Shown: piece by piece, positions 43,166 through 54,602 of the stretch | Layout of the letters: every line of letters begins with the position of its first letter | Position numbering within the stretch: position 1 is the stretch's first letter | Source: Balaenoptera acutorostrata | Lineage: Eukaryota; Chordata; Mammalia; Artiodactyla; Balaenopteridae | Assembly: GCF_949987535.1 (NCBI RefSeq) | Contig: NC_080074.1 | Span: forward strand, 43,321,641-43,385,640 | Reading direction: 5' to 3' | Length of the DNA: 64,000 nucleotides | The notes under the pieces: model-generated | What the model was told of the DNA's origin: nothing | The model's input: the letters and a program-made list of their open reading frames with translations, nothing else | Databases searched by the model: none | Made by a program: the position numbers and the translations under genes

Positions 43166-44389
43166 GCCAGGAAGAAGCTTGGCATCACTGGGGAAGGATG
43201 GAGGGACAGGATGCTGGAAAGGAATTGGCGCCCCAAAGTTTGTGACTTTCGACCCGTGCCGTACATTGTGTTTGTAGATATAGTTGTAACAAATGCCAAG
43301 CATTCTTTCCATCAGACTATGAAAATGTATATTTCAAGTCCTAAAGTTTTAAATTGTCTTTTAAAAAATATGTTTTATAGCAATAGCTTAATAACAAAAA
43401 TAATGGTGCCTACATTAGCATTTATATTGGAAGCCGTGAAGTAATCAGCTGGAATAAAAGCAATCTTTGTAAAATATTCTGGAACTTAAGTTATTTAAGC
43501 TGATCAAAATCCAAGCATGGATATAGCAGTTGTTATGTCAACTACAGAGGACTCTCAAAACCTCTTCCCCTAGAATTATAGCATAGCTTGGTACTGACAT
43601 CAGCATCCTTGCATGAAATGGATTTTCAAAGAGATAATGTTACATTCAGGGATATCAGTATTGTAAGGATACCTATTATGATGATAAAGAGCTGCAGACA
43701 CAGTGTCTGTAGCCTGTCATAGAACAGCTCTCTGGTTTGCCAAAAAACCACTTAAAAATGCAGAAATGCACTCTTCGTGCTAATGGAACAGATCTCTTTA
43801 GTGTTTTCCAAAAAGAGGAGAGAAGGGGCACAGAGAGGGCAGCTCTTGTGCCACTTCCCATGGCTTCCCCGTGAACATAACCAAATGAGAGAAGGCAGTG
43901 TGCTCCCTGGGCAGCATCAAGCTAGGAAGGGAGATTCAGACCACCGTCTACTTTTCATTCTTACTTCGAAATTACACGATGAAAGTGGAGGCGATGAGGT
44001 GTGCATCCAAACACACCGGCTTGTGATTAACTCTGGGAGTGAATTCAGCAATATAGACAGTGGTTGTGTGCAGTGGGTTACACAGTCGCCAACCTGACCA
44101 TCGGCATATGTGAAAACCAACGCCACTCCAGACCCTGTGGTAGAACAGGCAGTCTGCTTTCAGTTTCAGTTCCTGGCAAGAAAGTTGCAGAATGAATCAC
44201 CTTGGGGCAGATTCCTGACTGCCTAAGAGCTATAAATTGAATGGTACAAGACTTTGTTGCTTTCACTGGCTCTGACCTTTGCAGAAACAGCTGAGTAATG
44301 AGACAAAAGGCGGTGAAAGAGGAAAGTGGAAGGGAATTAATATTGCACATCTGCTCTGTGCCAGGCATAGGCTAAGCGTCTTCACGTGT
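43166..44389. other. Single-copy-looking sequence
   Basis: A short CpG-bearing segment at 43225-43265 lies beside an ORF without a known family. 'ctctgtgccaggcataggct' near 44354 is MIR/L2-like. No gene called. Confidence 0.5.
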
Positions 44390-44600
44390 GTCATGGAGAC
44401 AGCATGGTGCTGGTCATGATGCTGGTCAGCATCTACCACGTGCTGGCTGTGTGAACTTGGACAAGCTTCTTAGCCTCTGTGTACCTCAGTTTCACCTTCT
44501 AAGGCTGTGTGGGAGGGAAAAGAGGATCCGTGTTCATGGCACATAGTAAGTGCTCTGACAAAGTACGTATTTTTTGTTGTCATTACTATCGTTATTATTT
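44390..44600 (+). mobile_element. MIR SINE
   Basis: 'gctggctgtgtgaacttgga', 'cctctgtgtacctcagtttc' and 'ggcacatagtaagtgctctg' are classic MIR plus-strand motifs. Confidence 0.8.
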
Positions 44601-44619
44601 TTATCCCCAAATCAGCATC

Positions 44620-44760
44620 ATTACCCATTTTACAGGTGTAGACACTAAGGCTCAGAGAGGTAAGAGGCTTATCCAGGGAATATAACCTTGGTACTGTGAT
44701 ACCAACCCAATCTCACACCATAATTCATACCCTCTACCCCTTTAGACCTAACAGCCTTTA
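44620..44760 (-). mobile_element. MIR SINE, opposite orientation
   Basis: 'tacccattttacaggtgtag' then 'taaggctcagagaggtaaga' is a reversed MIR directly beside the previous one, an inverted MIR pair. Confidence 0.72.
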
Positions 44761-44889
44761 TCAGTCTGTTTTGAATAAACGGATTACAGAAATGAGAGGC
44801 AGTACAAATGGGCTTGTTTACAAATATCCATGAGCCAAAAGTTGGTGTGGTGTATTAGTCAGGGTTCTCCAGAGAAAAAAAACCAACAT

Positions 44890-44926
44890 GTGTCTGTCTG
44901 TCTGTCTGTCCGTCTATCTATCTATT
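44890..44926. repeat. (TGTC)n/(TATC)n microsatellite
   Basis: Tetranucleotide array inside the LTR end: about five tgtc/ctgt units, then ctat units. Confidence 0.9.
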
Positions 44927-45223
44927 AAGATTTTAAGAAATTGGTTCATGCAATTGTGGCGGCTGGCAAGCCTGAGATCTTCAGAGTAGGCTGGCAGGCT
45001 AGGGACCCCGGGCAGGGTTGATGTTGGAGTCATGAGTCCGAAGACAGTCTGGAGGCAGAATTCCTTCTTCCTCTGGAAACCACAGTCTTTATGTCTTAAG
45101 GCCTTCAACTGTTTGGAGGCCCACCCACACTATGGAGGGTGATCTGTTTTACTCAGCGTTTACTGATTTAAATGGTAGTCTCATGTGAAAAATGCCTTCA
45201 CATCGAAATCTAAACTGCTGTTT

Positions 45224-45359
45224 CAGGAATTCCCTGGTGGTCCAGTGGTTAAAACTCCACGCTTCTACTGCAGGGGGCGTGGGTTCAATCCCCGGTCGGG
45301 GAACTAAGATCCTATAAACCGCGTGGCACAGCCAATTAAAACAATAAATAAATAAAAAA
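45224..45359 (+). mobile_element. CHR-type SINE, short form
   Basis: Head ggaattccctggtggtccag, B-box-like gggttcaatccc, (aaat)n tail. TSD taaactg(c/g)tgttt (45211-45223, 45360-45372) with one mismatch. Nested in the LTR. Confidence 0.93.
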
Positions 45360-45562
45360 TAAACTGGTGTTTAACCAAATATCTGAGTACTGTGGCCTAG
45401 CCATGTTGACACATAAAATTAACTGTCACAGATGGGGAACAGGGATCTGTGGCAAATATGAACCCAGAACCAGAATGTTTGAACTGAAGCACTGTCCCAA
45501 ATTGACTTCAGCCATCAGTCTGCTTAGGTTTTGATTTCTTAAAACCCACATACCTCTTTGGC

Positions 45563-45744
45563 TTTTTTTTTTTTTTTTTTGGTTGCACTGGGTCTTAGTT
45601 GCGGCACGCAGGCTCCTTAGTTGTGGCATGCGAACTCTTAGTTGCAGCATGCATGTGGGATCTAGTTCCCTGATCAGGGATCGAACCCGGGCCCCCTGCA
45701 TTGGGAGTGCAGAGTCTTATCCACTGCACCACCAGGGAAGTCCC
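45563..45744 (-). mobile_element. CHR-type SINE, short form
   Basis: Minus-strand copy with a long T-run at the left (its poly(A)) and head …ccagggaagtccc at the right. TSD cctctt(t/a)ggc (45553-45562, 45745-45754), one mismatch. Confidence 0.93.
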
Positions 45745-45861
45745 CCTCTTAGGCATTTTTGACTAGTCAGATGAACTAAGATTATTAAAAAACAAAACAA
45801 TACCATAGTGGGAAATGTAGCCTGTGAGTTTTTAGCAGCAAAGATAAAAACAGAGCTTCAG

Positions 45862-46184
45862 GGCTTCCCTGGTGGCGCAGTGGTTGAGAATCTGCCTGCC
45901 AATGCGGAGGACACGGGTTCGAGCCCTGGTCTGGGAGGATCCCACATGCCGCAGAGCAACTGGGCCCGTGAGCCACAATTACTGAGCCTGCGCGTCTGGA
46001 GCCTGTGTTCCGCAACAAGAGAGGCCACGATAATGAGAGGCCCGCGCACTGCAATGAAGAATGGCCCCCACTTGCCGCAACTAGAGAAAGCCCTCACACA
46101 GAAACGAAGACCCAACACAGCCATAAAAATAAATAAATAAATAAACCCAAAGTTTAAAAAAAAAAAAATTAAAAAAAAAAAACA
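45862..46184 (+). mobile_element. CHR-type SINE, form B
   Basis: Full-length, with an interrupted tail of (aaat)n then A-runs. Perfect 16-bp TSD aaaaacagagcttcag (45846-45861, 46185-46200). Confidence 0.96.
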
Positions 46185-46261
46185 AAAAACAGAGCTTCAG
46201 GAAGTGAGGTCCTTTTGCCCAAGAGACTATTTTACCTAATCCAAGCTTGAGGGTGAGTTAT

Positions 46262-46308
46262 TATTTTTAAAAAAAAAGAAAGAAAAGAAAAAAAAGAAAA
46301 AGAAAAAG
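46262..46308. repeat. A-rich low-complexity tract
   Basis: Run of a and aaag/aaaag units. Not a retrotransposon tail with a visible body. Confidence 0.8.
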
Positions 46309-47249
46309 CTTTGTATGTCTCCCTTCTGTTCTCTGTTGCTAAGCTGTGGAACTTATTCATAGCAAGAACAGAGTTATTTTAAACAATTGTTGGGATATTT
46401 TTTAGGAGGGTGGAGATCAGCTTATTTCCTAGGCAAAATTGGAAAATACTTTTATTATAATAATTCAAAAATAGCAAGTTCTTCAAGTGCCACCTATACT
46501 AGAATAAATTTGCTGCCTTTCACCTGTGAAAATGATTCTTTAGATCCTCAGTCGACAAGATAGTGCCTTCCCTCTTAGGCTCCTCTCGTGGCTTCACGGT
46601 GTTGGAAAACAGAGGGCTTTGTCCAGATTGGCCCTTGTGTTTGGGAGAAAGCTGTGCAGGACTGAGGAAATGGCCAAGGAATCCAGCTGAGATAACTGGC
46701 TATGACAAAGCCTGCTGGATGGTCCTATTTCTTCTCAGTAACAGGACCCCAGTTTTATTTGGGGTAGCAACATGCCCAGATAATGAACAGCATTTCCCAG
46801 TCAAAGGATGCCCCCCTTTTGTCACTTTCCCCTTGCTCCTGGAATGTAGATGAAAGGGTTGGCATCCTAGCAGTCATATTGTGTTAGGAGGTAACCTTGA
46901 GGTTAGTAGCCACATGCAGTGGAATGTCTTTATCAAGCCACAATACTTGCTGTGGATTTCCTACCTCCAAATTCTTTTATGTCAGAGAAGAAAACCTTGT
47001 GTTTTTAAACTATGGGAGTCAGATCTTTGCTTCTTGCAGCACAATTTAGTCCTTACTAAATCACTAGCCCAGGCAGTGATCAAAGCACTCAGCTTCCTTA
47101 ACATGCTCTATCGGAGGATAATAGACCACAGACTCAATATAATTTTTAAATCCATTGTGATTCGATATATGGGACAATTTAAATAACCTAAGGACAGAAA
47201 GTTAGTTCTTGGTCCTTACTGCCTTTAGCCATAAAATAAGAAGCTGTTA
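46309..47249. other. Single-copy-looking sequence
   Basis: Plus ORFs of about 100 codons (46563-46853, 46881-47186) have no recognisable family or exon-like boundaries. No gene called. Confidence 0.45.
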
Positions 47250-47430
47250 GACTGGAAAAGTACTTTAAAAATTCTTAATCTAACTTTCTGCCCCACCATC
47301 TATTTCACAGATGAGGAAACAGAGGCCCAAAGTTTAATTCAGCAAAGATACTCAATAACTGGGCCAGAATCTGAACACAAATCTCCCAACACCAGTCCAT
47401 TACCCCATGATTATTTCCAACTCTTGATCT
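47250..47430 (-). mobile_element. MIR-family SINE
   Basis: 'tctttctgccccaccatcta'-like string, then 'cacagatgaggaaacagagg' and 'aactgggccagaatctgaac' fit a MIR3-like element reversed. Confidence 0.55.
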
Positions 47431-48524
47431 ATAAATGGAGAAGTAATCTGACATAATCTGGATGTTTTACACAGCCATGAAAGAAACTAGAAACCATTGC
47501 ACATACTAGAGTCATGTTCATCTGAACATCAGTTTGCCTACCTTGTAGCATAGCTATGCCAGATCTACTGATAGAATCACCTGAGCTCATACCACAGCGC
47601 TCATTCCACATCTGAACATCACTGAACAGTTCTTACCCAGTGATCAAAGCCTTCTGATGCTCCACTTTTTGGCTTCTAGTGCCAATTCCTGTTAGCTGGA
47701 GGCAAATGATCTACAGGCCCAGGAAAGAAAGGGGCCCATTTGGCAACTATTCATCCTTGTCAGATTTGAAGCTGTTCTGCTAAGGCATTTTAATTAGGCA
47801 GTGGGGGAGCTGCCACATTTAGAAGCAGCTTCTAAATGGGAAGCAGTGAATTCCAGGACCAGCTGAAGTTCTTGGTGCTTGTGTTGTTTACCACTTAAAA
47901 GACAGCCCCAGCGAATTCTTCTCCAGTACTCCTTTCGTATGTACTCCAGGCTTTATAAGATTCAGAACAGTCAAATGATTTCTCAAGGCTCATTCCTTAG
48001 TTCTTATTGCACTTCTGACTGCATGGTTTGCAGACAGAATGCAGGTCCTTTGATCATGGTTTAATTAACTCAAGCTATGTACCATACAAATAGTGACTGT
48101 TTTGATTATTACCTTCAGTTTTTCCAAAAGTGTTAAGAGACAATTCACTTTAGTGGAGCCTTTACAATCCATGAATAGTAATTTTTTTTCTACAGTCAAA
48201 GCAATAAACCAGTAATCATAGAAATGTTCTGTACTAGTTACCTGCTTACTTACAAAAAGCTGAGCAGTTGTTGAGCATCATTGTCTCTATTTTACAATGA
48301 CGAGACTGCAACAGAGATTCAGTCACCCAGCTCGTGAAAAACAGGATAAGAACTGGAAGCCAGAATCCAAATCACATCATAGCAATTGTTCAAATGAGAA
48401 ATAACACTTTTCATCTTCTGATCTGTATCAGCCATTTCGGCAATATTTGTAGTGCCGTGTGAGTGAGCATCTATTGAAAAGAAGTTGCCCAGCTTAGGTG
48501 GAGAAGTGGAAAATGGCATGTGGT
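47431..48524. other. Single-copy-looking sequence
   Basis: 'ttacaatgacgagactgcaa' (48291) is weakly MIR-like. The rest is unassigned. Confidence 0.45.
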
Positions 48525-48665
48525 AGAACAAAGAACACTGGACGAGAAATTGAGACTGGAATTCTGCCCTCAGCTCTGCCCCTGACAACCACTGTGACCC
48601 TGAGCAGGTTACCCCACATCCCTCGGCCTCCAGTTCCTCACCTACAAAATGAAGTCTTAGCTTCA
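48525..48665 (+). mobile_element. MIR SINE
   Basis: 'ctcagctctgcccctgacaa', 'ctgtgaccctgagcaggtta' and 'ccagttcctcacctacaaaa' match MIR. A 162-codon minus ORF (48319-48807) runs through it and is therefore not a gene. Confidence 0.75.
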
Positions 48666-48882
48666 GAAATCTTTCATCAGAAGAAATATGTTGCAAAATC
48701 CCAATGTACAAAACAGATAACAGCAGAATGCTCTGATGGAAGAGGGGCTGAGGGGCCAGGTGCCTAAGGCCTCGGCCATGCTCCTCCCACGGGGATCTAT
48801 AGCTCACAAGGATCCCTTTCTAAGCCTAGGGCATTGGTCCATGGAACTGTAAATTCCCTTCCAAGGCTCTGTTTTTACATTT

Positions 48883-49161
48883 TAAAAAATTTTGTTTATT
48901 TATTTAATTGAAGTATAGTTGATTTACAATGTCATGTTAGTTTCAGGTATGTAGCATAGTGATTCATTTACACATACATACATATATGTGTGTATATATA
49001 TCCACACACACATATATATTCTTTTTCAGATTCTTTTCCCTTATAGGTTATTACAAAATATTCGATATAGTTCCCTGTGCTATACAGTAGGTTCTTGTTG
49101 GTTATCTATTTTATATACATGTAATAGTAGTGTGTATATGTTAATCCCAACCACCTAACTT
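48883..49161 (-). mobile_element. 5'-truncated L1 (3' UTR only)
   Basis: 'attgaagtatagttgattta', 'ttttcccttataggttatta' and 'gctatacagtaggttcttgt' are L1 3' UTR reversed. A 21-bp TSD with one mismatch (48862-48882, 49162-49182) defines both ends. Contains an expanded ca/ta-rich stretch. Confidence 0.9.
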
Positions 49162-49182
49162 CAAGGCTCTGATTTTACATTT

Positions 49183-49714
49183 ATTCCCTCTCTCCCAGGC
49201 TTTTCCAAAACTGAGGTATATGGAAAATTCAGGCAACACTCTGTTATTTGCCCATCACTTAGACCTTGCTTTGCCTTAGAAGACACCAAGCAAAGCTGAA
49301 CTTTATTGCATTTCAGAAAGGGAAATATTTCTTCTGTGCCCATAGGGGGCCTTTACGAAGCAGGCCATTTGAGAAAGTTGGGGATATTTTCTAGAAACCA
49401 CAATCTGCGAAACTTGTTCGTGGGTGAGCAGAAGGGGATGGGGAGGGAGGAAAAGATCTTAGTACGACCTGATTCTCCCCCATTATAAACAAGGAAACTA
49501 AAATACAGGGCCAAGTTGCACTGATGTCCAGACTAATTAGAATTGCCACGCCCCTCAGACTGAAGGATTCTCAGACATTGTCACATGGAGCATAAGCTTG
49601 CTTTGTGACAGTTACCTAGAGATTTCTTCTCTTATCCAAGGATTGGGTCTCAGCTAAATGCCCTTTCAGTCACCAAGTATGCCTATTCATAAAATCATGC
49701 ACATATATATGTAT
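49183..49714. other. Single-copy-looking sequence
   Basis: No gene or repeat recognised. Confidence 0.45.
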
Positions 49715-49935
49715 TTGTTTTACTGAGGTAACTGATTCATAACATTACATCAGTTTCACGTGTACAATGTTATGTTACACTCCTGTATACCCTACAGTGT
49801 GCTTGCCACCAAGAATGTAGGTTCCATTCCTCAGCATACAGGTAATCCCTTTACTCTTTTCAGGCTCCCTTCCAGTCCTCCCTCTCTGGTAGCCACTACT
49901 CTATTCTCTGTATCTGCTTGTTTTTGTTTGATTTG
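49715..49935 (-). mobile_element. Old L1 3' fragment, minus
   Basis: 'ttttactgaggtaactgatt', 'atcagtttcacgtgtacaat', 'tagccactactctattctct' and a t/g-rich run fit a reversed L1M 3' UTR. Confidence 0.62.
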
Positions 49936-49944
49936 GTTTGGGCA

Positions 49945-50035
49945 TTGAGAGTATTATGCCAAGGGAAATAAGCCAGACAGAGAGACAAACACTGTATGAT
50001 CTCACTCACATATGGAATTAAAAAACGGATAAACA
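49945..50035 (+). mobile_element. L1 ORF2 end fragment, plus
   Basis: 'attatgccaagggaaataag', 'cagacagagagacaaacact' and 'gtatgatctcactcacatat' encode the ORF2 C-terminus region, followed by an A-rich tail. Abuts an L1 piece of opposite orientation. Confidence 0.7.
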
Positions 50036-50494
50036 AAAACAAAACAAAATAAATGAGCAATTTTTTTGGCCCGGGGATGCCACATCTATTTGCTCTCGTG
50101 AGAAAACAGAACGTCCTTCTGTGTCTGTCACCTTTTAGCCCACGGTGGCGTCATGGAAGGTCAGAGGCTCACTTGACTACCTTGAGAAGCCTATGCTGAC
50201 AGAGCACGGGCGGCCTTTCCTGACCGCCCACCCATCCATACTCACCGCACTTCTGTCCGCCTGCAGCTGCTCTGCGTAGCAGCTAGTTCTGTGGGTAATC
50301 TAAAAACTAAAATGGTGAAAGAAAAGTAGGGATTTGTGTTGCTGAATGAGGTTTTGAGGATTTGCCTGACTTGCAGTTGTGTCATAATTGGACATGAGGA
50401 CAAAAGCTAAAATAAAATATAAACTCCAGCCATTAAACCATGGCAGATGCCTTATCTATTTTTTAAATGTTAGGCTTTTCACAAACTAAGCCCT
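50036..50494. other. Unassigned sequence
   Basis: A few CpGs at 50090-50280. No gene or repeat recognised. Confidence 0.4.
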
Positions 50495-51034
50495 TGTGGT
50501 AGATTGCAAAAATGGCCATCGTTTTTCCCCATCCCTCTAGGCATACCCTTTCCATGTGAATTTGAAGTTCCTCTCATCAAGCGGTGGTGTCTGTTTTACC
50601 ACACGCTGAGTCTGGGCTGAGACATATGACTTGGACAGTGAGATTGGCAAATATGAAGCAAGCAGAGACTTGCACGTTAGGCCTTGTTATCTTTTACTGT
50701 GGTTGGAACCCTGAGGTCACCACGTCAAGGAGTCCAAGCTGGCCTGCTAAAAGATGAGAGGGGTACAAGGAACGGATTCGAGGTACCCTAGCAGCCAGGC
50801 CCCAGTCACTACTTGCCAATAGCCAGACATATGAGTGAGGCCATCCTAGACCAGCCAGCCTCCAATCCCACCAGCAGCTGATCACAGACAATATAAGCCC
50901 AGCAAAGAAAAGCAAAGGCAGCCTAGAGAAGAACTGCCTGTTCAGTCCACAGAATTATGAGCTAAATAAGTGCTTGTTTTTTCAAGCAGGTAGGTTATGG
51001 GTATTTTGTTATTCAGCAAGAGCTAAGTGATATA
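50495..51034 (+). mobile_element. Old MaLR-type LTR
   Basis: Starts tggtagattgcaaaaatggc. Contains 'gaagttcctctcatcaagcg', 'atatgagtgaggccatccta' and 'ccacagaattatgagctaaa', and ends near aagtgatata. Typical placental MLT1-like LTR; solo; TSD weak. Confidence 0.72.
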
Positions 51035-52037
51035 GCATTTAAGAAATAATTACTAATTCAGATGTCTAATAAGAGTATGAGAATGCAAAGATAATGTATG
51101 TTTAGAACAAGGCAAAGAGAAAATTGCTAAGTAGAATAGGAACTGGCAGACGTAAGACATGGATAGGCTGATTTTTCTCCCTGAATTTTAAAAAAAAAAA
51201 TTGCTTTTTAAATAAAAAAGCAGCAGAAACAAATTTGTATTCCCAACTTTTGATTCCCCTTCCACTCTTATCTACTCTGTGAATCTGCTGAGTTCATGCT
51301 GAGCCTCTTTCAAAAAAATACTGACCCATCACTCCCACCTCCCCTTCCCGCCCTGCCCCACGCCAGTGTGTAGAAGACTAACACATTCTTGTTCAGAAAG
51401 AATCCAGGGCTCCTTGGATGACATAGGAAGGACAGAGCATTATTGCTGACACAGAAAATAGCGTCAGTGGCCTCTGCATTGATGTGTAGCTGGAGAGAAG
51501 CCTCTTTAAGAAAGGGAGGTGGTGGTTCTACAGCCACCGATAGAAGCTGGAGAAAGCTGTGCGCGGCTGCAGGAAGTACTCAGAGCGGTAGGAGTGTGTG
51601 CATTTCAGACACGCTCCTATTTTTAATGTTGGCTAAGCGATATCTATATTTTAGTCTGTTCAGATAGTACACCTTCTCAGGAAATGGTGATGATATAAAC
51701 ATAGGTATAGCATTTGCCTCCCAAACTGCAAGCTTCCTAAAGGTTTAACTTTTCCAGCAGCCTGTCTGCTGATACCTTATCGTCCTTAACCAGGCAAACT
51801 ATGATATGAGTTATGCTGAGATTAAAATATTTTACTTATTTGAAAAGATTTCCAAAATAAAGCTTATAAAATAGATGGATATTTTTATACATCTTAGTAA
51901 CTCAGAACTATGGTTTTTTTAAGAAAAAAATTTGTCTTTCTCCCCAAATTAGACTTCAGTGTTCAATGTCCCTCTAGTTGTACCAGTGGGTCCCCAAATC
52001 TTTGATCATCAGAGTTCCTAAAGTCTTTTCAAAAATC
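51035..52037. other. Single-copy-looking sequence
   Basis: AT-rich flanks around a slightly GC-richer part (51300-51600). ORFs of at most 75 codons, no family. No gene called. Confidence 0.45.
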
Positions 52038-52048
52038 GAAAGACCTTG

Positions 52049-52172
52049 GGGAATTTCCTGGCAGTCCAGTGGTTAGGACTCAGTGCTTTCACTGCCAGGG
52101 CCCGGGCTCAATCCCCGGTGGGGGAACTTAAGATCCTGCAAGCTATGCAGTGCGGCCAAAAAAAATAATAAA
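52049..52172 (+). mobile_element. CHR-type SINE, short form
   Basis: Head gggaatttcctggcagtcca, B-box-like gggctcaatccc, A-rich tail. Perfect 11-bp TSD gaaagaccttg (52038-52048, 52173-52183). Confidence 0.94.
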
Positions 52173-52183
52173 GAAAGACCTTG

Positions 52184-52561
52184 AAGACCTTGGCCTTACT
52201 CATGGATGTTCTGATCCAGTGGAACCTAAAATTGTGTAGTTTCAAAAAGGTGACTCCAGAGATGAGCCAGGTTTGGAAATCACTATGAGAAAATGCAACG
52301 AATGGATTCAATCATTTGACTTTCTATAGTCATAATAAAGAGATTCATCTCAAAATGACATTTTTTTTTTTTACAACCCTACATTTGTGCCTACTCACTG
52401 GTAGCAACTGGACTATTTCTGAAGCAAAAATACCACTGTCTCGGCTGAAAAATAAAAATCAATATCTGTTGCAGAATGAGTTTTTTGGAGCAAATGCTTT
52501 TTTGTATCTACTTGTACCAGACACAAACATTTGAGCTTACACATGTAGATCAATTCTTAAT
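52184..52561. other. Unassigned sequence
   Basis: T-run at 52361-52371. No repeat or gene recognised. Confidence 0.4.
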
Positions 52562-52577
52562 TGTAAATCTAACTTCT

Positions 52578-52636
52578 TTTTTTTTAATTGATTTACAATG
52601 TCATGTTAGTTTCAGGTGTACAGCACAGTGATTCAG

Positions 52637-52673
<37 letters not shown>

Positions 52674-53009
52674 TTCTTTTCCCTTATAGGTTATTATAAA
52701 ATATTGAATATAGTTCCCTGTGCTATACAGTAGGTCCTTGTTGGTTATCTATTTTATATATAGTAATGTGTATATGTTAATCTCAAACTCCTAATTTATC
52801 CCTCACCTCCCTTGCCCCTTTGGTAACCATAAGTTTGTTTTCTATGCCTGTGAGTCTCTTTCTGTTTTGTAAATAAGTTCATTTGTGTCATACTTTAGAT
52901 TCCACATGTAAGTGATATCATATGATACTTGTCTTTCTCAGTCTGACTTACTTCACTTAGTATGATAATCTCTGGGTCCATCCATGTTGCTGCAAATGGC
53001 ATTATTTCA
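52578..53009 (-). mobile_element. 5'-truncated L1 (3' UTR and ORF2 end)
   Basis: 'ttttcccttataggttatta', 'gtccttgttggttatctatt' and 'catccatgttgctgcaaatg' occur in the reversed L1 order. A 16-bp TSD with one mismatch (52562-52577, 53010-53025) gives exact ends. Confidence 0.92.
52639..52669. repeat. (TA)n microsatellite in L1
   Basis: About 15 TA units at a site where L1 copies carry a short ta/ca tract; expanded after insertion. Confidence 0.92.
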
Positions 53010-53025
53010 TGTAAATCTAACATCT

Positions 53026-53434
53026 AATGTTGTCCAATCGCCATTAGTATGCTCTTGGCCTCACCCCTCTTGGCTGTTCTCTTCACGGAAGAGGGAACAA
53101 CTTCAACTGATTGGTGAGATTTTTGATGGGGAAACTGGGCATGCAGAGCCCCACCTCTTTCTTGCTCCTTCTCCTAGAAAGAATGTTTCCTGTTTGATGT
53201 GTGTGTTGTTCCTCTGTGCTCCCAGGCTTTACCTGGCCAGTGTGTCCTGTCGTGTATGTCTGTTTTATCCTAGAAGTCAATATTATATACCACTTGGCTG
53301 CAGATAAAAGTCACACGTTTCTTTATCTGCTTTAGCAGTCCTAACAGAAATATTTTGGCCTCTACCAGACCCAGGCAAGAGAAAAGAGTGTTAGGTATGG
53401 GACCCTCTTCAAATATGCCAACATGTCCCTGTGA
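53026..53434. other. Single-copy-looking sequence
   Basis: Plus-strand 107-codon ORF without known family. No gene called. Confidence 0.4.
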
Positions 53435-53520
53435 AATCATTATTTTTATTATTTCTGTTTTAGAGATGAGTAAAATAAGATTCAACAGCTAAATTCCTTG
53501 CCCAAGACCACTTGAGCCAT
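53435..53520 (-). mobile_element. MIR fragment
   Basis: 'tattatttctgttttagaga' then 'ccttgcccaagaccacttga' matches a reversed MIR. Confidence 0.55.
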
Positions 53521-53569
53521 AAGAGATAACCTTGAGTTTTGCACAGTCAAATATACAAATAATATACTT

Positions 53570-53758
53570 GAAAAATGTTACGTATCGACTTAATAATGTG
53601 TCACTATTGGTTCATTAATTATAACAAATTATCAAACTAATATTAGATAGTAAAAATAGGGGAAACTGGGTGCAGGATATATGGGAATTCTCTCTACTAT
53701 TGTCACAATTTTTTTGAGAATCTAAAACTGTTCGAAAAATAAAGTGTATTTTAAAAAA
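53570..53758 (+). mobile_element. Old L1 (L1M-type) 3' UTR end
   Basis: 'ttcattaattataacaaatt', 'ggggaaactgggtgcaggat' and 'ctaaaactgttcgaaaaata' form a sense 3' end, with AATAAA at 53738-53743. Confidence 0.75.
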
Positions 53759-53889
53759 GATTACATATGAAATGAATACATCATAAGAAAGGATACTGTT
53801 CCTGAATTTTTTTCGGGCTGCTAAATAAAAATAATAAAACTTCTAGTTTGAGTGTATCTGGATTGCCTCACTTCCAGGTCTGGCAGAGT

Positions 53890-54105
53890 TAAGAAGGCTC
53901 TAGAAGCAGACTTTGATTTGAATCACAGCTCTGTGACCTGCTGCCAGTTACTTAACCTCTCTGAGTCTCAGCTTCCTCACCTATAAAAGGGACCAATACC
54001 TGATTAATGAGATGGCTGAATGAGTTAAATAATATATTAGTGTCTATTAGAATAATAGTGCCTAAAATAATGAGCACCTAGAACAGTGCTTGGCATAGAC
54101 TAAGT
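53890..54105 (+). mobile_element. MIR SINE
   Basis: 'cacagctctgtgacctgctg', 'ttaacctctctgagtctcag' and 'agaacagtgcttggcataga' form a near full-length MIR. Confidence 0.82.
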
Positions 54106-54149
54106 GCCCCATCCTCTACCCACCCACCCCATTCTGATTCAGTGTGCCT

Positions 54150-54215
54150 GGTGTGGAGCCAAGAGTCTGCTTTCTCAGTGCTCCCCAGGTGATTCTGATG
54201 GTTTGGGAACCATTA
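54150..54215 (+). mobile_element. Possible hAT MER fragment
   Basis: 'gtctgctttctcagtgctcc' then 'ccaggtgattctgatggttt' and 'gggaaccatt' resemble the 3' half of a MER20/MER5-like element. Confidence 0.42.
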
Positions 54216-54246
54216 GTGAAGGCCGACCTCACCTACAGGCGTGGTA

Positions 54247-54560
54247 CAGTAAGTCCACTACATTATGAACAAGTTCCATGCCGAGAGCACGTTCGTAAGT
54301 CCAACAAAGTTACCCTAGGTACCCAACTAACACAATCGACTATACAGTACTGCGCTGTAATAAGTTTATAATACTTTTCACACAAACAATACGTACGTAA
54401 AAAACAAACAAACGCAAAAAATAAAACATTTTTAATCTTACAGTACAGTACCTTGAAAAGTAGAGTAGTACAGTACAACAGCTGGCATATAGGGGCTGAC
54501 ATGCACGTTCGCATCTTTGAAAGTTCACAACTTGAAGGTTCATATGTACGGGACTTACTG
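54247..54560. mobile_element. Tigger-like (Tc/mariner) MITE
   Basis: 314 bp bounded by inverted repeats beginning cagtaagtcc at both ends (imperfect for about 24 bp) and by TA on both sides (54245-54246, 54561-54562), the target used by Tc1/mariner elements. The interior has the repeated acagtaca/gtacagtac strings of this family. No transposase frame, so an internal-deletion derivative. Confidence 0.82.
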
Positions 54561-54602
54561 TACTTCACCTGACTTCCTGAACTATCAGAAATAGCCTCAC
54601 TG

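Larger units (their letters stand above)
44851..45430 (-). mobile_element. Mammalian LTR (tg…ca), interrupted by a SINE
   Basis: Plus strand starts tgtattagtcagggttctcc and ends aaaattaactgtcaca, with 'ggaggcccacccacactatg' and 'gtttaaccaaatatctgagt' inside. It is a well-known placental LTR-like repeat. The SINE at 45224-45359 splits it. The TSD is not clear. Confidence 0.75.

Noticed and set aside
48319..48807. 162-codon minus-strand ORF
   Set aside because: It runs antisense through a MIR and shows no domain or exon signals; a chance frame.
49715..50035. L1 5' inversion (twin priming) from two opposite L1 pieces
   Set aside because: The minus piece is more 3' in L1 than the plus piece, the wrong order for twin priming. 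Two separate old fragments fit better.
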